From Austropuccinia psidii (lineage: Eukaryota; Basidiomycota; Pucciniomycetes; Pucciniales; Sphaerophragmiaceae): a stretch of DNA of 64,000 nt. The DNA lies in NCBI GenBank assembly GCA_023105745.1, contig JALGQZ010000001.1, positions 54,754,937 through 54,818,936 on the forward strand. The letters are read 5' to 3'. Made by a program: the position numbers and the translations under genes. Below are positions 33,933-46,334 of the stretch, one piece after another. Numbering within the stretch: the stretch's first letter is position 1; each line of letters begins with the position of its first letter. The notes beneath the pieces were generated by a model that saw only the letters and a list, made by a program, of their open reading frames with translations, searched no databases and was not told the origin of the DNA.

Positions 33933-35919
33933 TGAAGGCTTTTACTATCAAACAATAAGTAAAAATTACTAATATTTTACTTATTGTACTATGAATGTCC
34001 TTATAAATAAAATAAATAAGATAAAAATAATTATGATAATAAAGAATTGTTATAATTATGGCGTAAAAATAATTATATAATTCAATAAATATAATAATAG
34101 AATTTCTATCATAAAAAAAATATATTAAATAAATATATTAATATAAGATAATTGATATATTAAAAAGCACTTTATTATTGTTACAAACAAATAATAAAGG
34201 CGTGAAAAAAAAATTTTTATTAAGAAAAACAATTAATAACAATAATATTACTAATACTAAAGTTATAAATTAATATAAATACTATTTATATTAATTATGG
34301 AATTATTAAAGTAATAATACAGAAAAAATTATTATAATGAGAGAAAATAACCTACTTTTAATACTTAATATAATCATTTTGAGATATTTTACGCCAAATA
34401 ATATCAATACAACTTTACCAAATGGTATTTACAATAAAAAATAGAGAAGTAACAAATATTCTGGATTTTTACCTGGAAATGAGATTTTAGAGAGATTTTT
34501 AACAAAAACAATTAAATAAATGATTGAATCACATCAAAATTGATGATTAGAATAAGATGATCTTTGGTCTTTGATAATATAAAAGTTTTATAAATAAAGA
34601 ATAAATAAATTACCTTTTTATTGTATTCATTTAATGTTTTTGATGCGTCTGAGGGGAAAACAGAGTAAAGAGAGCTCTATTTATAGTAAATACCTCCCTC
34701 CTAGAGTCCAAAAGGCTTCTAGTAGACGTGTACTGATCATATCCACTGGGATTGATCAATAGTTTAAGGTTTGTTGATGATTACCTCATGATCAAACCAT
34801 ATTACATCATTATTACACCATTATTTAGAGTTATCACTATAACTCTAAGTTTGATTATGTCAGAGCCTTTGCAGAGCCCCAAGATTCGTGGATTTTATTA
34901 GTTTTAATTATAAACTAATAGTATTCACCAATTTTATCACTCATATGACTGTTAAACTTAATTCAAGGTTACAGTGAGTGATCATAAATGATCAAATTAA
35001 GCTCAAAATTTGATCCTTAATAACTTTTAAGATTTACACTCTACAGCCATTCAGAGAGTTAATTTTCTTAGCTTGGAATAACTGTATTATGCTTCCAAGA
35101 GCATTTCATTACATCATCAAAACTCTATTTTTGATGATTTTTCTTGTAACTCATCTTTTCTGTCAAAATTTAATATTTTAAACTTCAAACTATGATTTCA
35201 AGGGGTTATACCTTGTATACTGTAATAAGGAACTCATCATTCCTCACTAATTAGCTAGTAGAATCCAACTGTCCACTTTTTTTTAAGTTTGGACCACTTT
35301 CACAACAAAGTGGTCAACAGCTCTGTTGATTTTAATCAATAATTCCTTACAGGTTTTAACCTTGTTTATAGCTTGTGAAATAAACTTCATTTCTGTATTC
35401 CTACAGTAATTACGTCATGACTTTCTTTTTGTTTCATCACTCTGTCATGCATAATTCAAGAGATATTAGCTAGAATCCTCGAATATATGTGTTGACCAAA
35501 AAAGTGCATATATTCAGGTTAATTCCTTAAGTATTGATTTTGAAGCTTAGCTTCTTAATTTATTTATATGTGGATTTTTATGGAGAACCACTGGTACCAT
35601 TTATTTTACATGTTGTTCTCATTGTATTTTGAAATAAATAAGGATTTGTGTATTTTATAAGGTATTATTACTTATAACTTATTAAATATTGACTTTCCAG
35701 ATATGCCATAAAAATGATATATGTGTATTTTACCATGGAGAATCCAATGGTTTAATTTATTTCACATTTTTATTCATTGGGCTTTAAGTTAAACCAAGTT
35801 TTATGCCAATTTATGGTATATTTGTATCTTTAAAAGTACTTATTTTTGATGTATAATTAATTATATTCAATATTTTTCGTGACCTTTTTTGGTATGTGGT
35901 CATATCTCAAAGGTTCACC
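33933..35919 (-). repeat. B2 5' LTR (1987 bp)
   Basis: This is the copy next to the primer site. It holds the TATA string on the minus strand at 34677-34685 and copies of GGCGTAAAA at 34060 and (inverted) 34387, the third one being mutated. It differs from the 3' LTR at scattered sites, so B2 is not brand new. Confidence 0.88.
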
Positions 35920-35924
35920 AACAC

Positions 35925-38900
35925 AAACCTGACAAATGTACAAGATGCCAAAATGTATAGAACCAAACCTGCAAAAGGAATGGTATATACAGCTGGAAAA
36001 TCAAGTATTAGTATTTTAATGGTTGATAACTAAAAAGGAAAAGTGAACTTGGATACAGGAGTATATTGTACCTGTGTTGGTAAAGGTTATTTAAAACCCA
36101 TTGTTCCAGATTGGCAAGAAAAGCTTATGCCAATACAAGGTGTCAAATTTAGTAGTGTAAGTGAGAGCATGAAGCTCCTTGGAATAATTGAATTAACACT
36201 CATTTTTCCTCACCACTCACAATTTCTCAGGATTAAAGTAGAGCTTGTACTAATGGACAACTGTACTAGTAATCACTTCATACTTGGAAATGAGTCCTTA
36301 TAAATTTATGGTATAGAGATCTCTAACCAAAAAGATAGATATTTTACCATGGGAGACAACAAAAGACAAAAGTTTGGCTTCTTAAATAACAAAAAACAAA
36401 TTACAGTTATTAAGAATGAAGAGAAAATTCCAGAAAAGGAACTTTTTATATCTGAACAACTCAAAGAGGCAGAATTCAATCAAGAATTAACAGAAAATTG
36501 AAAGAAAAATTGATTGACCTTTTATTTCAGTAAAAAAATGCCTTTGCAACTGACAAAGAGCCACTAGGTGCCATAATTGGGCATGAGGTGGATTTAATTC
36601 TTAATGTGGAAAAACCGTACCCACCTTTACTGAGGAGACCTGCTTACGCAGCTAGTCCAAGGGCTAGAGAAGCCTTGGAGGTACATATTAAAGAATTAAT
36701 GGACCTTGGAGTATTAAGAAAAGTGGGACATAATGAACAGGTAGAGGTCACTACACCTGTCATTACAGCTTGGAATAATAGAAAATCAAGAACGGTAGGA
36801 GACTTCATAGCCCTGAACACCTACACTATTCCAGACAGATATCCAATACCCAGAATCCATGAGACATTGACACAATTGTCACAAGCAAAGTTCATTACAG
36901 CCATGGATGCTCAAAAGGGTTTCCATCAAAATGTCTTAACAGACAATGCCAAGAAACTACTAAGGATAATAGTCCACTGTGGGATTTTTGAATACTTAAG
37001 AATGCCATTTGGTATAAAGAATGCACCTTTGCATTATCAAAGAATGATGAATACCATATTTCCTGAAGAATTATCAGAAGGATGGTTAATTATCTATATT
37101 GATGATATCATAGTTTGCTCAGAAACTTGGGAAAATCACCTTACAAGACTAGAAAGGGGACTACAAAAAATAGTGCAAGTGAATATGAAAGTTTCCTTGA
37201 AAAAGTGTCATTTTGCATATAGTGAACTAAAAGCATTAGGACATGTTGTATCTGGACTTACTCTAGGCATAGAAAAAAAATAAAGTAGCAGCAGTACTAC
37301 TTAAGCCAATGCCTCAAACCAAAAAATAAATGCAATTATTTCTAGGATTTTCTGGTTACTATAGACAGCATATAAAGGACTTTGAAAAAATCACCAAATC
37401 CTTGTATAAACTATGTGACCAACAAACAGTCTATGAAATGACAGAAGAAAGAGTCAAGGCATATGAAGAATTGAAAAATTCGTTAACAAATTCCCCATTT
37501 CTTCTAATGTCAAACTGGAAACTACCCTTTAAACTTTAAATTGATGCTTGTTGAGAAAGACCAGGTGCTGCACTACACCAGACACAAATTATCAATGATA
37601 AACCAGTGGAAGGACCAATTTGTTTTATATTAAGACAGATAAATCCAACAGAGGAAAGATATCGAGCAAATCAAATGGAATGCCTCTGCTTAGTGTGGGC
37701 TTCAGAAAACTTACATTATTACTTGGATGGAACAGTATTTGATGTGATTACAGACTGTAATGCTGTGAAATCCCTATTAAATATGAAAACTACAAATAGA
37801 CATGTGCTGAGATGGAAAATTGCCATCCAAGAATATAGAGCAAAAATTAATATTTTTCATTAATCTGGTAATATTCATTAAAATGCAGACAGTCTTAGCA
37901 GATGGGCTCTAGCAAATACCCATGACAATCCAGCATGGGTACAACAGGAAGAGCACCATATAGAAGAAATATGTGTCATAGACATTGGCACAGAATTCTT
38001 TAAGAAAGTTAAAGAAAGTTATAAGAAAGACAAGAACTGCCATATCTTAAGCCAACTTCTAATGAAAGACTGCAAAGATCCATCACTTTCATCAAAATTA
38101 GATGAAACATGGAAAAAGGCATATGAGGAAGGAAGATTCCACCTCCTTGATGGAATCCTTTACCATAGAACAAAACACACATGTGTTATGGCCTTAACAG
38201 ATAGAAACCTAATAAACACTATTTTACATGAGTGTCATGATAGTGTTGCAGCTGGACATCTCTCAGAAGATAGAACACTAGAAAGCATGAAAACCTTCTC
38301 TTGGTGGCCAAACTGGAAGAAAGATGTTTCAGAATACTGCCAAACCTGTGAAAGATGTCAAAACTCCAACAGAGCCACTAGAAAGAAATTTGGTATGATG
38401 ATCCAGATCCAAGAACCAAAATCCCCTTGGGAAATAGTTCATATGGATTGGGTAACAGCATTACCTCCAGGAGGAGACAGAAGCTATAATGCATGCCTAG
38501 TATTAGTTTACAGGTATAGCAAAACTCCCATGTTCCTACCATGTCACAAAGATGACACAACTATGGACACAGCCATAATGATATGGAATAAAGTCATTAG
38601 CCACACAGGCCTATTCCAAAATATCATAAGTGACAGAGACCCAAAATTCACTTCAGCATTATGGACAAATCTCCATAAGTTGTTTTGGACAAAGTTATTA
38701 TTCTCAACAGCTTACCATCCTCAAACTGATGGTTTAGAAGAAAGAATGATACAAACCTTGGAGGACATGATCATAAGATTCTGTGCTTATGGACTAGAAT
38801 TCAAATATTCTGATGGTTTTACCCATGATTGGTGTACACTAATACTAGCCTTTGAACTGACATATAAAACATCAATCCATTCTTCTACTGGCAAAACACC

Positions 38901-39535
38901 AGTAATGCTAGAAAAACGTTGGAATCCAAGACTTGCTTATGATACCCTCAAAAAGGACTTAGTGGATATACCTCCATCAGAAAGCAGTTTTAAGATAATG
39001 CTTGATAAAGCAAGACACCATGCAAACAGATGTATGCAAGATTCTTTCAAATATGCAAAAGAAAGATGGGATAAAAAGTCATAAACCACCTGACTTCAAA
39101 ATAGGAGACTTGGTCCTAGTATCAACCCTTAATTTTAATAACATAAAAGGCCCAAAGAAAGTGAAAGATTCCTTTGCAGGACCATTTATGATAAAAGCAC
39201 TTCATGGACCCAATGCTGTGCAATTGGAACTCACAGGGGAATTAATGAACAAACACGCAACTTTCCCTGTAAGTCTGATAAAACCTTACAGCTCAAGTGA
39301 TAAGGAACTATTTCCACTAATAAATAAACCCCCCTTGGAAGAAGGAGAAGAAAAGAAAATTTTGAAAGTCCTCAATGGAAGAAGGACAAGAAACAAAAAA
39401 GAAAGAGAATACCTTGTAAGGTATAGAAATTCAACTCAAAAAGATGAATGGCTACTTGAGAGAGCTATAACAAATGCTGATAAACTATTAAGAAGGTTCA
39501 GACATGAAAGAAAACCTAAAGAATAGAAAAATGAA
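35925..39535 (+). pseudogene. B1 protease, reverse transcriptase, RNase H, integrase and tail
   Basis: Coding resumes after B2: YRTKPAKGM, then the protease LDTGVYCTCVGKGY (36049), the reverse transcriptase from 36588 (RRPAYAASPRAREALEVHIK, FHQNVLTDNAKKLLRI, YIDDIIVCSETWENH near 37098), RNase H (37500-37860, [19 protein letters not shown] and [15 protein letters not shown]), the integrase finger [19 protein letters not shown]...CQTCERC, the core [16 protein letters not shown] and NIISDRDPKF, HPQTDGLEERMIQTL, and a tail EREYLVRYRNSTQKDEWLLE up to 39526. There are stops at 36301, about 36500, 37327 and 37539, and frame changes near 37280 and 39060. The TAA at 37327 is shared with B2. Confidence 0.87.
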
Positions 39536-39632
39536 GCATTATTGAGCTTCAAGACTAAAAAAGTCTATTGAAGAGGTAGGAAAGTGGATGATACCCTAAT
39601 TAAACATATCAGATTGTGGTACAATATTTTTT

Positions 39633-39644
39633 GGTGGTAGGGAA
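39633..39644 (+). other. B1 polypurine tract
   Basis: GGTGGTAGGGAA directly precedes the 3' LTR start TGAGAATC at 39645. Confidence 0.7.
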
Positions 39645-41573
39645 TGAGAATCTTTTAGATATGACCACATACCCAAAAAATTCACAAGAAATATTTAAAA
39701 TAATTATACCTTAAAAATAATTACCTTAAAACTACAAAACTGCCATGAATAGGCATAAAACTTGCTTTAACTTAAAAGCCAATGAATAAAAATGTAAAAG
39801 AAATTACACCATTGTATTGCCCATGGTAAAATACACATATACCATTTTTATGGCATATCTGTAAAGTCAATACTTAATGAGTTATAAGTGATAATACCTT
39901 ATAAAAAACATGAATCCTTAATTATTTCAAATACCAATGACAAAAAATGTAAAATCAATTGTACAATTGCATTCTCCATAAACCTCTACACATAAAACAA
40001 TTAAGAAGCTAATCTCCAAAGTCAATACTTAAGGAGTTAAGCTGAATATATGCACTTTTTTGGTCAACGCATGTATTCAAGGATTTTAGCTAATATTGTT
40101 TGAAATATACATGATAGAGTGATCAACAAAAAAGAAAGTCACCATGTAATTACTGTAGGAATACATAAATGAACTTTATTTCACAAGCTATAAACAAGGT
40201 TAAAACCTGTAATGGATTATTGATTAAAATCAATAGAGCTGATGACCACTTTGTTGTGAAGGTGGTTCAAACTTAAAAAGGAGTAGAAAGTTGGATTCTA
40301 CTAGCTCATTAGTGAGGAATGATAAATTTTTTATCTCAGTATAAAAGGTATAACCCCTTGAAATCATGGTTTGAAGTTCAAAATATTAAATTTTGACAGA
40401 AAAGATGAGTTACAAGGAAAATCATCAAAAATACAGTTTTGATGATGTAATGAAATTTTCTTGGCAGTGTGATAAGGGCATGCCCACCTATCAGAATCCA
40501 CTTCCAGAATAGCTTTAGCGTGTATAACTTAAAAGTTATTAATGATCAAAGCTTAAGCTTAAATTTGATAATTCATGATCACTCACTGTAATCTTATTTT
40601 GAGTTTAACAGTCATATAAGTTATAAAATGGAAGAATACCATTAGATTATGACTAATACTAATAAAATACACAAAGCTTAGGCTTGTGCCAAGCCTATGA
40701 TGTCATCAAACTTAAAGTTACAGTGATAACTTGAAATAATAGTGTAATTATGAGGTAAGATGGTTTGATCATGATGTAATCATCACCAAACCTTGAAATA
40801 TTCATCAATTCTAGTAGAAAGCATCATTACACGTCTAATAGAAGCCTGCTGGACTCTAGGGGGGAGGTATTTACTATAAATAGAGCTTGTTTTACTCTGT
40901 TTTCCCCTCAGACACTTACAAAACATTAAATCATTAAATCAAAAGGTAATTTCTTTATTCTTTATATATAAAACTTTTGTATTATTAAAGACCAAAGATA
41001 ACCTTAACATAATCATCATGTCTGACTTGATTATTACAATTATTTAATTGTTTTGTTGAAATTTCTCTTAAAAACCTCTATTCCACATAAAATAAAGAAA
41101 AATTGTAATTTCTCTTAAAATTTAAATAAGTTTTATTTACATTTTTTGGCATAAAATTCTTCAAAATTATTATATTAAGCATTAAAAATAGGTTATTTCT
41201 CTTATTATAATAATTTTTTCTCTATCATTACTTTAATAATTCCATAATTAATATAAATAGTATTTATATCAATTTATAACTTTAATATTAGTAATATTAC
41301 TGTTATTAATTGTTTTTTCTTAATAAAAAACAATTTTTTACGCCTTTATTATTTGTTGGTAACAATAATAAAGTGGTTTTTAATATATTAATATATTTAT
41401 TTATTATATTATTATATTTATTTAATAATATAATTATTTTTACGCCATAATTATAATAATTCTGTATTATTATAATTAATTTTATCTTATTTATTTTATT
41501 TATAAGGACATTCATAGTACAATAAGTAAAATATTAGTAATTTTTACTTATTATTTCATAGTCAAACCTTACA
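39645..41573 (+). repeat. B1 3' LTR (1929 bp)
   Basis: It matches 20417-22380 and ends CCTTACA, then CAATC, the target duplication. The TATA string is at 40875-40883. The frame at 41306-41515 (minus) is Ile/Asn-rich AT sequence, not a gene. Confidence 0.88.
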
Positions 41574-41578
41574 CAATC

Positions 41579-44300
41579 CAATTTAATATTTTCTTTTGAA
41601 CTAAATCATTGAGAAAGGAAAAGGCTAATGTTAAATTATTAGTTTGTTTTCTTGATGTATAGTCACTTTCAATGATAATAGCCGCTTTATTATTACAATG
41701 TATTGAAGATTGATGGGCAATGTTGATTAGGTGTGCCAAGTGTTCCCCAGTATCACCTATTGCCACATATTCTGCAGTGCATGTAATCATTGTCACATGT
41801 TTTTTTCATTTTGATATCCATTGAATAGGACACCCTGAATATCTTATAATACCTCCTGAGGTTTATCTTTCATAGCTACCACCCCAGTTTGAATCTGTCC
41901 ATAGCTCCAGCATGTGTTTGTTAGTTGTTTGAAGTCATAAGGATTTTTCAATAGTGTTTTGAGGTAACCAATCACATGATCAAATAATTTCAACACTCAT
42001 CTGTTGGTGAATGGTTATGTCTAGCTGAAAAATCTATTGAAAATGCTAATTCAGGTCCTGAGCCAGTAGCAAGATACATTAACAATCCAATGAAATTTTG
42101 GTAATTTTTTATTGAAATTTGGATTCCTTTGTTCAAGTCTGTTTGAAGCAGAGGTAAAGGGGTTGACTTGATAATATCTTTTCTTGTATACCTATTAGCT
42201 ATTTGTGTTGCAAGCATCTGTTGGTCCAGTGTAATTTCATCATTTCTTACTTGTAATTTTATTCCTACTATCTTTTCTGGACTGTAATTCCATGCAACCA
42301 TAAGCTTTGAGTCCATATGTTTTTGTGTTTTAGATAATAGAATCAAATTTTCAGCTAATATCACCCCATCATCTACTTTCTTCCACACAATGATACAATA
42401 AATACCATGTGGATATAGATAAAAGTATGCCTCTATGTCTGTCTCTTGGAGCAAAATTTCTTGCCTGATTGATTTAAAAAATAATCACCAGCAGCAAGAA
42501 GCCTGTTTGGTTCAATAAAGGGATTTATTAAGCCTCATTAATTTACTTTTTAGTTCTGATTGTAATTAAGTTGGAGCTTTGAAATAAATTCCTTATTTAA
42601 TTGGGCTATGTAGATAAGGACCACTAACATCAAATGTAGTCATATGAAGTCTTTGTTTGACTTTAAGGGACAGTATCACCCTTAGAGTCACAAGAGAGGT
42701 TTTTGGTTCATAGCAGTCAACAAAATGTTAACCAGGTTGCTGATTATAGCCCTTAACAACATAATGTTCCTTATGTTTGAAAGTTTATCCATCATAATTT
42801 TGTTCAAGAGCAAATACCCATCATGCGCCCAAGACTTTGGTATTTGGTAAGGGGTCTACTGCTGTCCAAATATTCAGCATATCAAGCTGATGTAGTTTAC
42901 TGTTAGCTGCTTGGATCCACTGAGAAGATTCAGAGGATTTTATTGCATTCTTGATCTTATTTGGGATACTAATGTCAGCTATCATAATGGTATTGTCAAT
43001 GTTCTGTTGATGTTTATTAATTATTCTGTTGGTTGGTATATTGCCCAGTTTCATCAAAATTGAGTTCAGAAGGGTGTCCTGACTTAACAAGGGGGCTTGG
43101 AGAGTATCAGGAAAGACTGCCTGTGTTGAGTGTATGATGGAACAATTAGAAGGTAGATAGAAAACCCATCCCCTATCACTCACTGGATAGCCAATCAGTA
43201 TGGCATCATAGGTGGGTTGTGACAATTTTGGTTTAGTTGTGGTTGGGATCTGAATAATAGCTTTTGTGTCAAACTGATACAGGGTTGACATAGTAGTTTT
43301 AATTCCAAGTAATATTTATATTGGAGTTAATTTATTCATTCTCTTATTTAGAAGCTGATTGTGAAGATATGTGGCAACATGGTAAGCATAAGAACAGAAT
43401 TTATCTGGCAGTCCACTGGAGTGGAGCATTGTTCTTGCTGATTCTCCAGTCTTCCCATTAAGCCTTTAAGCCTCACCATTATCAGTTGGAGTATAGGGAG
43501 CTTTTGGCACAAGTTTTATTCCTCTAGAGTCACAAAATGTTGAAAAATCTGCTCCCATGTATTCCTTAGCATTTTCCATTTGCACAAGCTTAGAATAACT
43601 ACCTTTGTTAGTTTTGAAAAAATCAAGCCATTGTTGTAAGGTTGGAACAACTTCAGTTCTAGCTACAATATATTTGGATAGAACATAAGTGGACTTATGA
43701 TCACACATGGTGACAAAATATTTAAGAGGAATATCATTAGCACTAATAGGTCCAACTACATCAGAAACAACAAAATAAAGTATATTGGCATAAGATATGA
43801 TAGCACTGTAAATATCTGGCTTACACAGAGCTCCTCTATGTTTAGCACACTTTTCACAATAGAAAGGTTGCCAGGTTTTTAGATCAAAACCTGGTACAAA
43901 ATGCTTTATAAAGCTTTAAACTCATTGATCCAATGCACGACCAAGACAGGAGTGCCAGCTGAATTATTTTTGTAGAGGAGTTGTTTATATTGTTGATACA
44001 CAATACTGTGGCTTAAGAGTCCAGTGGTAATTTTTGAATGGTGTGGAGAATTGAGTAGTTGAATTTGATAGCAGTTGAAGAGAAGTTCCAGACACTATTA
44101 TGGAAAAACCATTTGATACCAGAAGGGCCAGAGATAAGAGTGTGCCAGACATAGAGTTGCAAACATACACATTGTCCACATTCAGTTTGGATTCCTTTAG
44201 TGGAATGCACAGTTGTCCAATTCCTGTTGCATATAGGACAGTGGTTTGATCAGCAAGCAGTAGTGCAATGTGTCTTGATAATGGCATAACATCAAATAAA
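41579..44300 (-). pseudogene. C1 pol: integrase, reverse transcriptase, RNase H (decayed)
   Basis: Minus-strand pieces show copia Pol order. Around 44287-43985 is the stretch after protease (LLADQTTVLYATGIGQLCIP). At 43708-43466 is the integrase core with YIVARTEVVPTLQQWLDFFK, KEYMGADFSTFCDSRGIKL and APYTPTDNGEA. At 43291-42821 is the linker and start of reverse transcriptase (QWIQAANSKLHQLDMLNIW). At 42454-41990 is the later reverse transcriptase part (KIVGIKLQVRNDEITLDQQM, GLLMYLATGSGPELAF). At 41796-41579 is RNase H, with MITCTAEYVAIGDTGEHLAH and the frame ending ILNWI at the B1 border. Many stops and shifts occur. It resumes at 861. Confidence 0.8.
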
Positions 44301-45560
44301 AAAAGGAGATCTGCTGCTCACATGTGCCAAGGTACCAGATTCCAGTAATATTTGGTTTTCATCAACATCTGTGATATGTTGGGCATGGATAATTTGTGGT
44401 TCACTGTAATCTGTGTCCAGTGGGGAAGTTCTGATGGAAGTCTGAGCATTTGGGACAATCATATTAGGTCCAACGTGTTGGAACTTCCTGGGAAATCTTG
44501 TAAGTCATATTCCTTTGTCTTTGAGATATTTTTCATATTGCTTGCAGCTGATATACCAGTGCCCCTCTTTATGACATTACACACATTTACTACCATAATG
44601 TTGAATGACATTTTGATTATGAGGTAACAATGAAGCAGTAAGGTGTCAATAAACTCCACTATGTTGTGATATTACAGGTCTATTATCTGATTGGAGATTG
44701 GCTTGTAAGGCCATAATTGTAGAATTGGTATTAGTATTTTCTAGTATCTTTGTGTTATTAATTTCATCCTCGATAACACTGGAGACATCTTCAAACGATG
44801 AAATAATTTTTTATCTATTAAGTGCTTGAGTTAAATTTTTATGGAATGGATTTTCTAGTGATGATGATGACGAAGAAACTGTTGCTAGTAGAAAAAGGCA
44901 ATAGATCTGCGAGGCATTTAGATTAAACTATTGTAATCTGAGATATATTTATAGCCATTTCTCATGAGCGTTTGTTGAGTCAACATTTGCTAAAGATAAA
45001 ATGTCATATATATACTAAAGGAAAGATGACCTGGTAGTTTGGAAGAATCTATCAGATATGTCTTTGAATAGTTGTTTTGCATCCTTATCTTTTTTCTAGT
45101 AGTGATTGGTAGAAGTCAGTATTGGTTGTTTGTATGATAAGGTTATGGAGTGAGGCTTCTTTGAGTGGTTTCAGACCATAGAAGTTGTCTAGATTTTTGC
45201 AGTAGTTCTTTTTAGGAGGAAAAATCCTTTCTCATGAGAGGTTGAGGCCATCCTTCTACTATTCAAAGTTATAGCCATCATGGGAAAGTATTACCAAATG
45301 GTTAATGAAAGAACTTGGGTTTTTCATGAATAATTTGCGAAAGGAATTATTTTCTTGACTTTTTTGGGTGCTTAGTAGCATAAGTTTTTGTTGTAAGCAT
45401 TGGAGTATAGAATCTTTGTATTCATCATGAATATCAGACATATTTGCTAAGTCAGATGGTATAAATGAAAGCTTATGAGCCAATAGGAAATTGTTTGAAG
45501 AACTTTGTATTGTTGGAGATGAAAATGACAAAGATTAAGGTTTAGTGGTTTGTGATCAAG
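44301..45560 (-). pseudogene. C1 gag with zinc knuckle (decayed)
   Basis: The N-terminal part is open from an ATG at 45531 (MSFSSPTIQSSSNNFLLAHK) to 45259; further pieces run leftwards with many stops. Near 44592-44545 a zinc knuckle is still readable, C(stop)CHKEGHWYISC, where a TAA replaces one spacer codon. The order LTR, gag, pol on the minus strand supports the call. The stretch 44640-45250 shows only fragments. Confidence 0.65.
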
Positions 45561-45620
45561 TAATGACCATTAATAGCACACACACATAAACACTCAGTTG
45601 TTTAGCTTCAGCTTTTAACC

Positions 45621-45885
45621 TGTAAGGGGTCAGCAGAAAATTTCCTATTAGTCACACACAGTCACACAATTTCCAGATCCCAAAATGGATGTATTTCATA
45701 CCTGTAAGGGGTCAGAGGCAAATGTCCTAGTAGTCACACAAAGTCACATGGGTTCAGGATCCCAAAATGGATGTGGAAACTGAACTCGTGTGGTACAATA
45801 AGATTTATAGTCTATCTACAACAATGATCTGATATTGAATTACTAAAATGCTACATTAACTTGTGCTCTTGCCTCTTGACTAACA
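45621..45885 (-). repeat. C1 5' LTR (183 bp) with an 82-bp partial duplication
   Basis: The full copy is 45703-45885, matching 577-760. To its left, 45621-45702 repeats the first part (TGTAAGGGGTCAG to AAAATGGATGT), so the gag-side end is duplicated. The next minus-strand bases, GGTTAAAAGCTGAAGC (45605-45620), start with the same GGTTA as the C3 primer site. A TATA box TATAAATC is on the minus strand at 45802-45809. Confidence 0.75.
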
Positions 45886-46077
45886 CTTTTTAAGGTAGAT
45901 AGGATCCGTTTTTATAGTATCAGGAGATTTAATTAGCATGTCCCTGAAATTGAGATTTCTCATTCCAAGGGATGAGATAATTCCTCTTTTCCATGTAAAG
46001 AAATTGGAGGAGTTTAACTTTCCCAGTCCTTGTATATCTGAGAGAGAGGAAATAGGCTGATTTGATGATTCATTCAT
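45886..46077 (-). pseudogene. C2 copia gag, N-terminal part
   Basis: From the ATG at 46077 the frame reads MNESSNQPISSLSDIQGLGK, then LNSSNFFTWKRGIISSLGMR, NLNFRDMLIK and ends TDPIYLKK where C1 inserted. This is the typical opening of a copia Gag (the substrate-like NFFTWK block near residue 25). It continues at 576 on the far side of C1. Intact start and good codons suggest C2 was a reasonably young copy when hit. Confidence 0.8.
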
Positions 46078-46153
46078 TTTGAATTAATTCTTGACAGATA
46101 ATTGATATATTTTTGATCCAAAATCTTTACTTATTCTTTTAATTCTCTGACGG

Positions 46154-46169
46154 CCCTGGGCCACTAAAC
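46154..46169 (-). other. C2 primer binding site
   Basis: On the minus strand GTTTAGTGGCCCAGGG follows the LTR end CTTCA. It resembles the C3 site GGTTATGGGCCCAGCG with a few changes, so the same half-tRNA primer is likely. Confidence 0.45.
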
Positions 46170-46334
46170 TGAAGATGCTCAGAGAAGGAAATACGATCAG
46201 AGAAAAAGAACAACAAAGCTGAGAAGTTGAATGAGAGAACAACTTCTCAGCTAAGACACATGATTTATATAGTAAAGAAATAGAATACAATATTTTGATT
46301 AGGCCTTCCCCATAAACTAAGAATCACTAAAACA
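46170..46334 (-). repeat. C2 5' LTR (about 165 bp, outer end inferred)
   Basis: The inner end (plus TGAAGATGCTCAG at 46170) is placed by the primer site. The outer end is inferred at AAAACA 46334, because copia LTRs here start TGTT on the coding strand and are 180-380 bp. A TATA-like TATATAAATC lies on the minus strand near 46262-46271. The partner LTR is outside the window, so the outer end cannot be checked. Confidence 0.5.

Larger units (their letters stand above)
25290..35919 (-). mobile_element. B2: gypsy LTR retrotransposon, same family as B1, inserted in B1
   Basis: LTRs at 25290-27275 (1986 bp) and 33933-35919 (1987 bp) enclose minus-strand gag-pol. Target duplication is GACAC at 25285-25289 against AACAC at 35920-35924, one mismatch. 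Excising B2 joins B1 Gag in frame (GCA TCT GAC AC + A AAC CTG ACA). Most of pol is one frame with about five nonsense codons and almost no indels, so B2 is younger than B1 and G1. A one-base indel occurs near the C-terminus. Confidence 0.9.
20417..41573 (+). mobile_element. B1: gypsy LTR retrotransposon, carrying nested B2
   Basis: LTRs at 20417-22380 and 39645-41573 are flanked by CAATC at 20412-20416 and 41574-41578. Gag and pol run on the plus strand, split at 25289 by B2 and resuming at 35925. Without B2 it is about 10.5 kb. Stops and small indels are spread through the coding part. It inserted into C1 pol within 20 bp of the right end of G1. Confidence 0.9.
577..45885 (-). mobile_element. 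C1: copia LTR retrotransposon, broken by nested G1 and B1
   Basis: Both ends are LTRs (577-760 and 45703-45885) starting TGTAAGG and ending in ACA on the plus strand, flanked by the 5-bp duplication CTTTT at 572-576 and 45886-45890. Proteins run on the minus strand: gag near 45531, pol from about 44290 to 41579, then the last pol codons at 861-770. Removing G1 and B1 leaves about 4.6 kb, a normal copia length. It inserted in the gag gene of C2. The proteins carry many stops and frameshifts, so the copy is dead and older than the elements inside it. Confidence 0.85.

Noticed and set aside
41306..41515. 69-codon frame rich in Ile and Asn in the B1 3' LTR
   Set aside because: Low-complexity AT sequence; not open in the other B LTRs.
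46084..46290. 68-codon minus-strand frame upstream of C2 gag
   Set aside because: It covers the inferred C2 LTR and primer site and has no relation to Gag.
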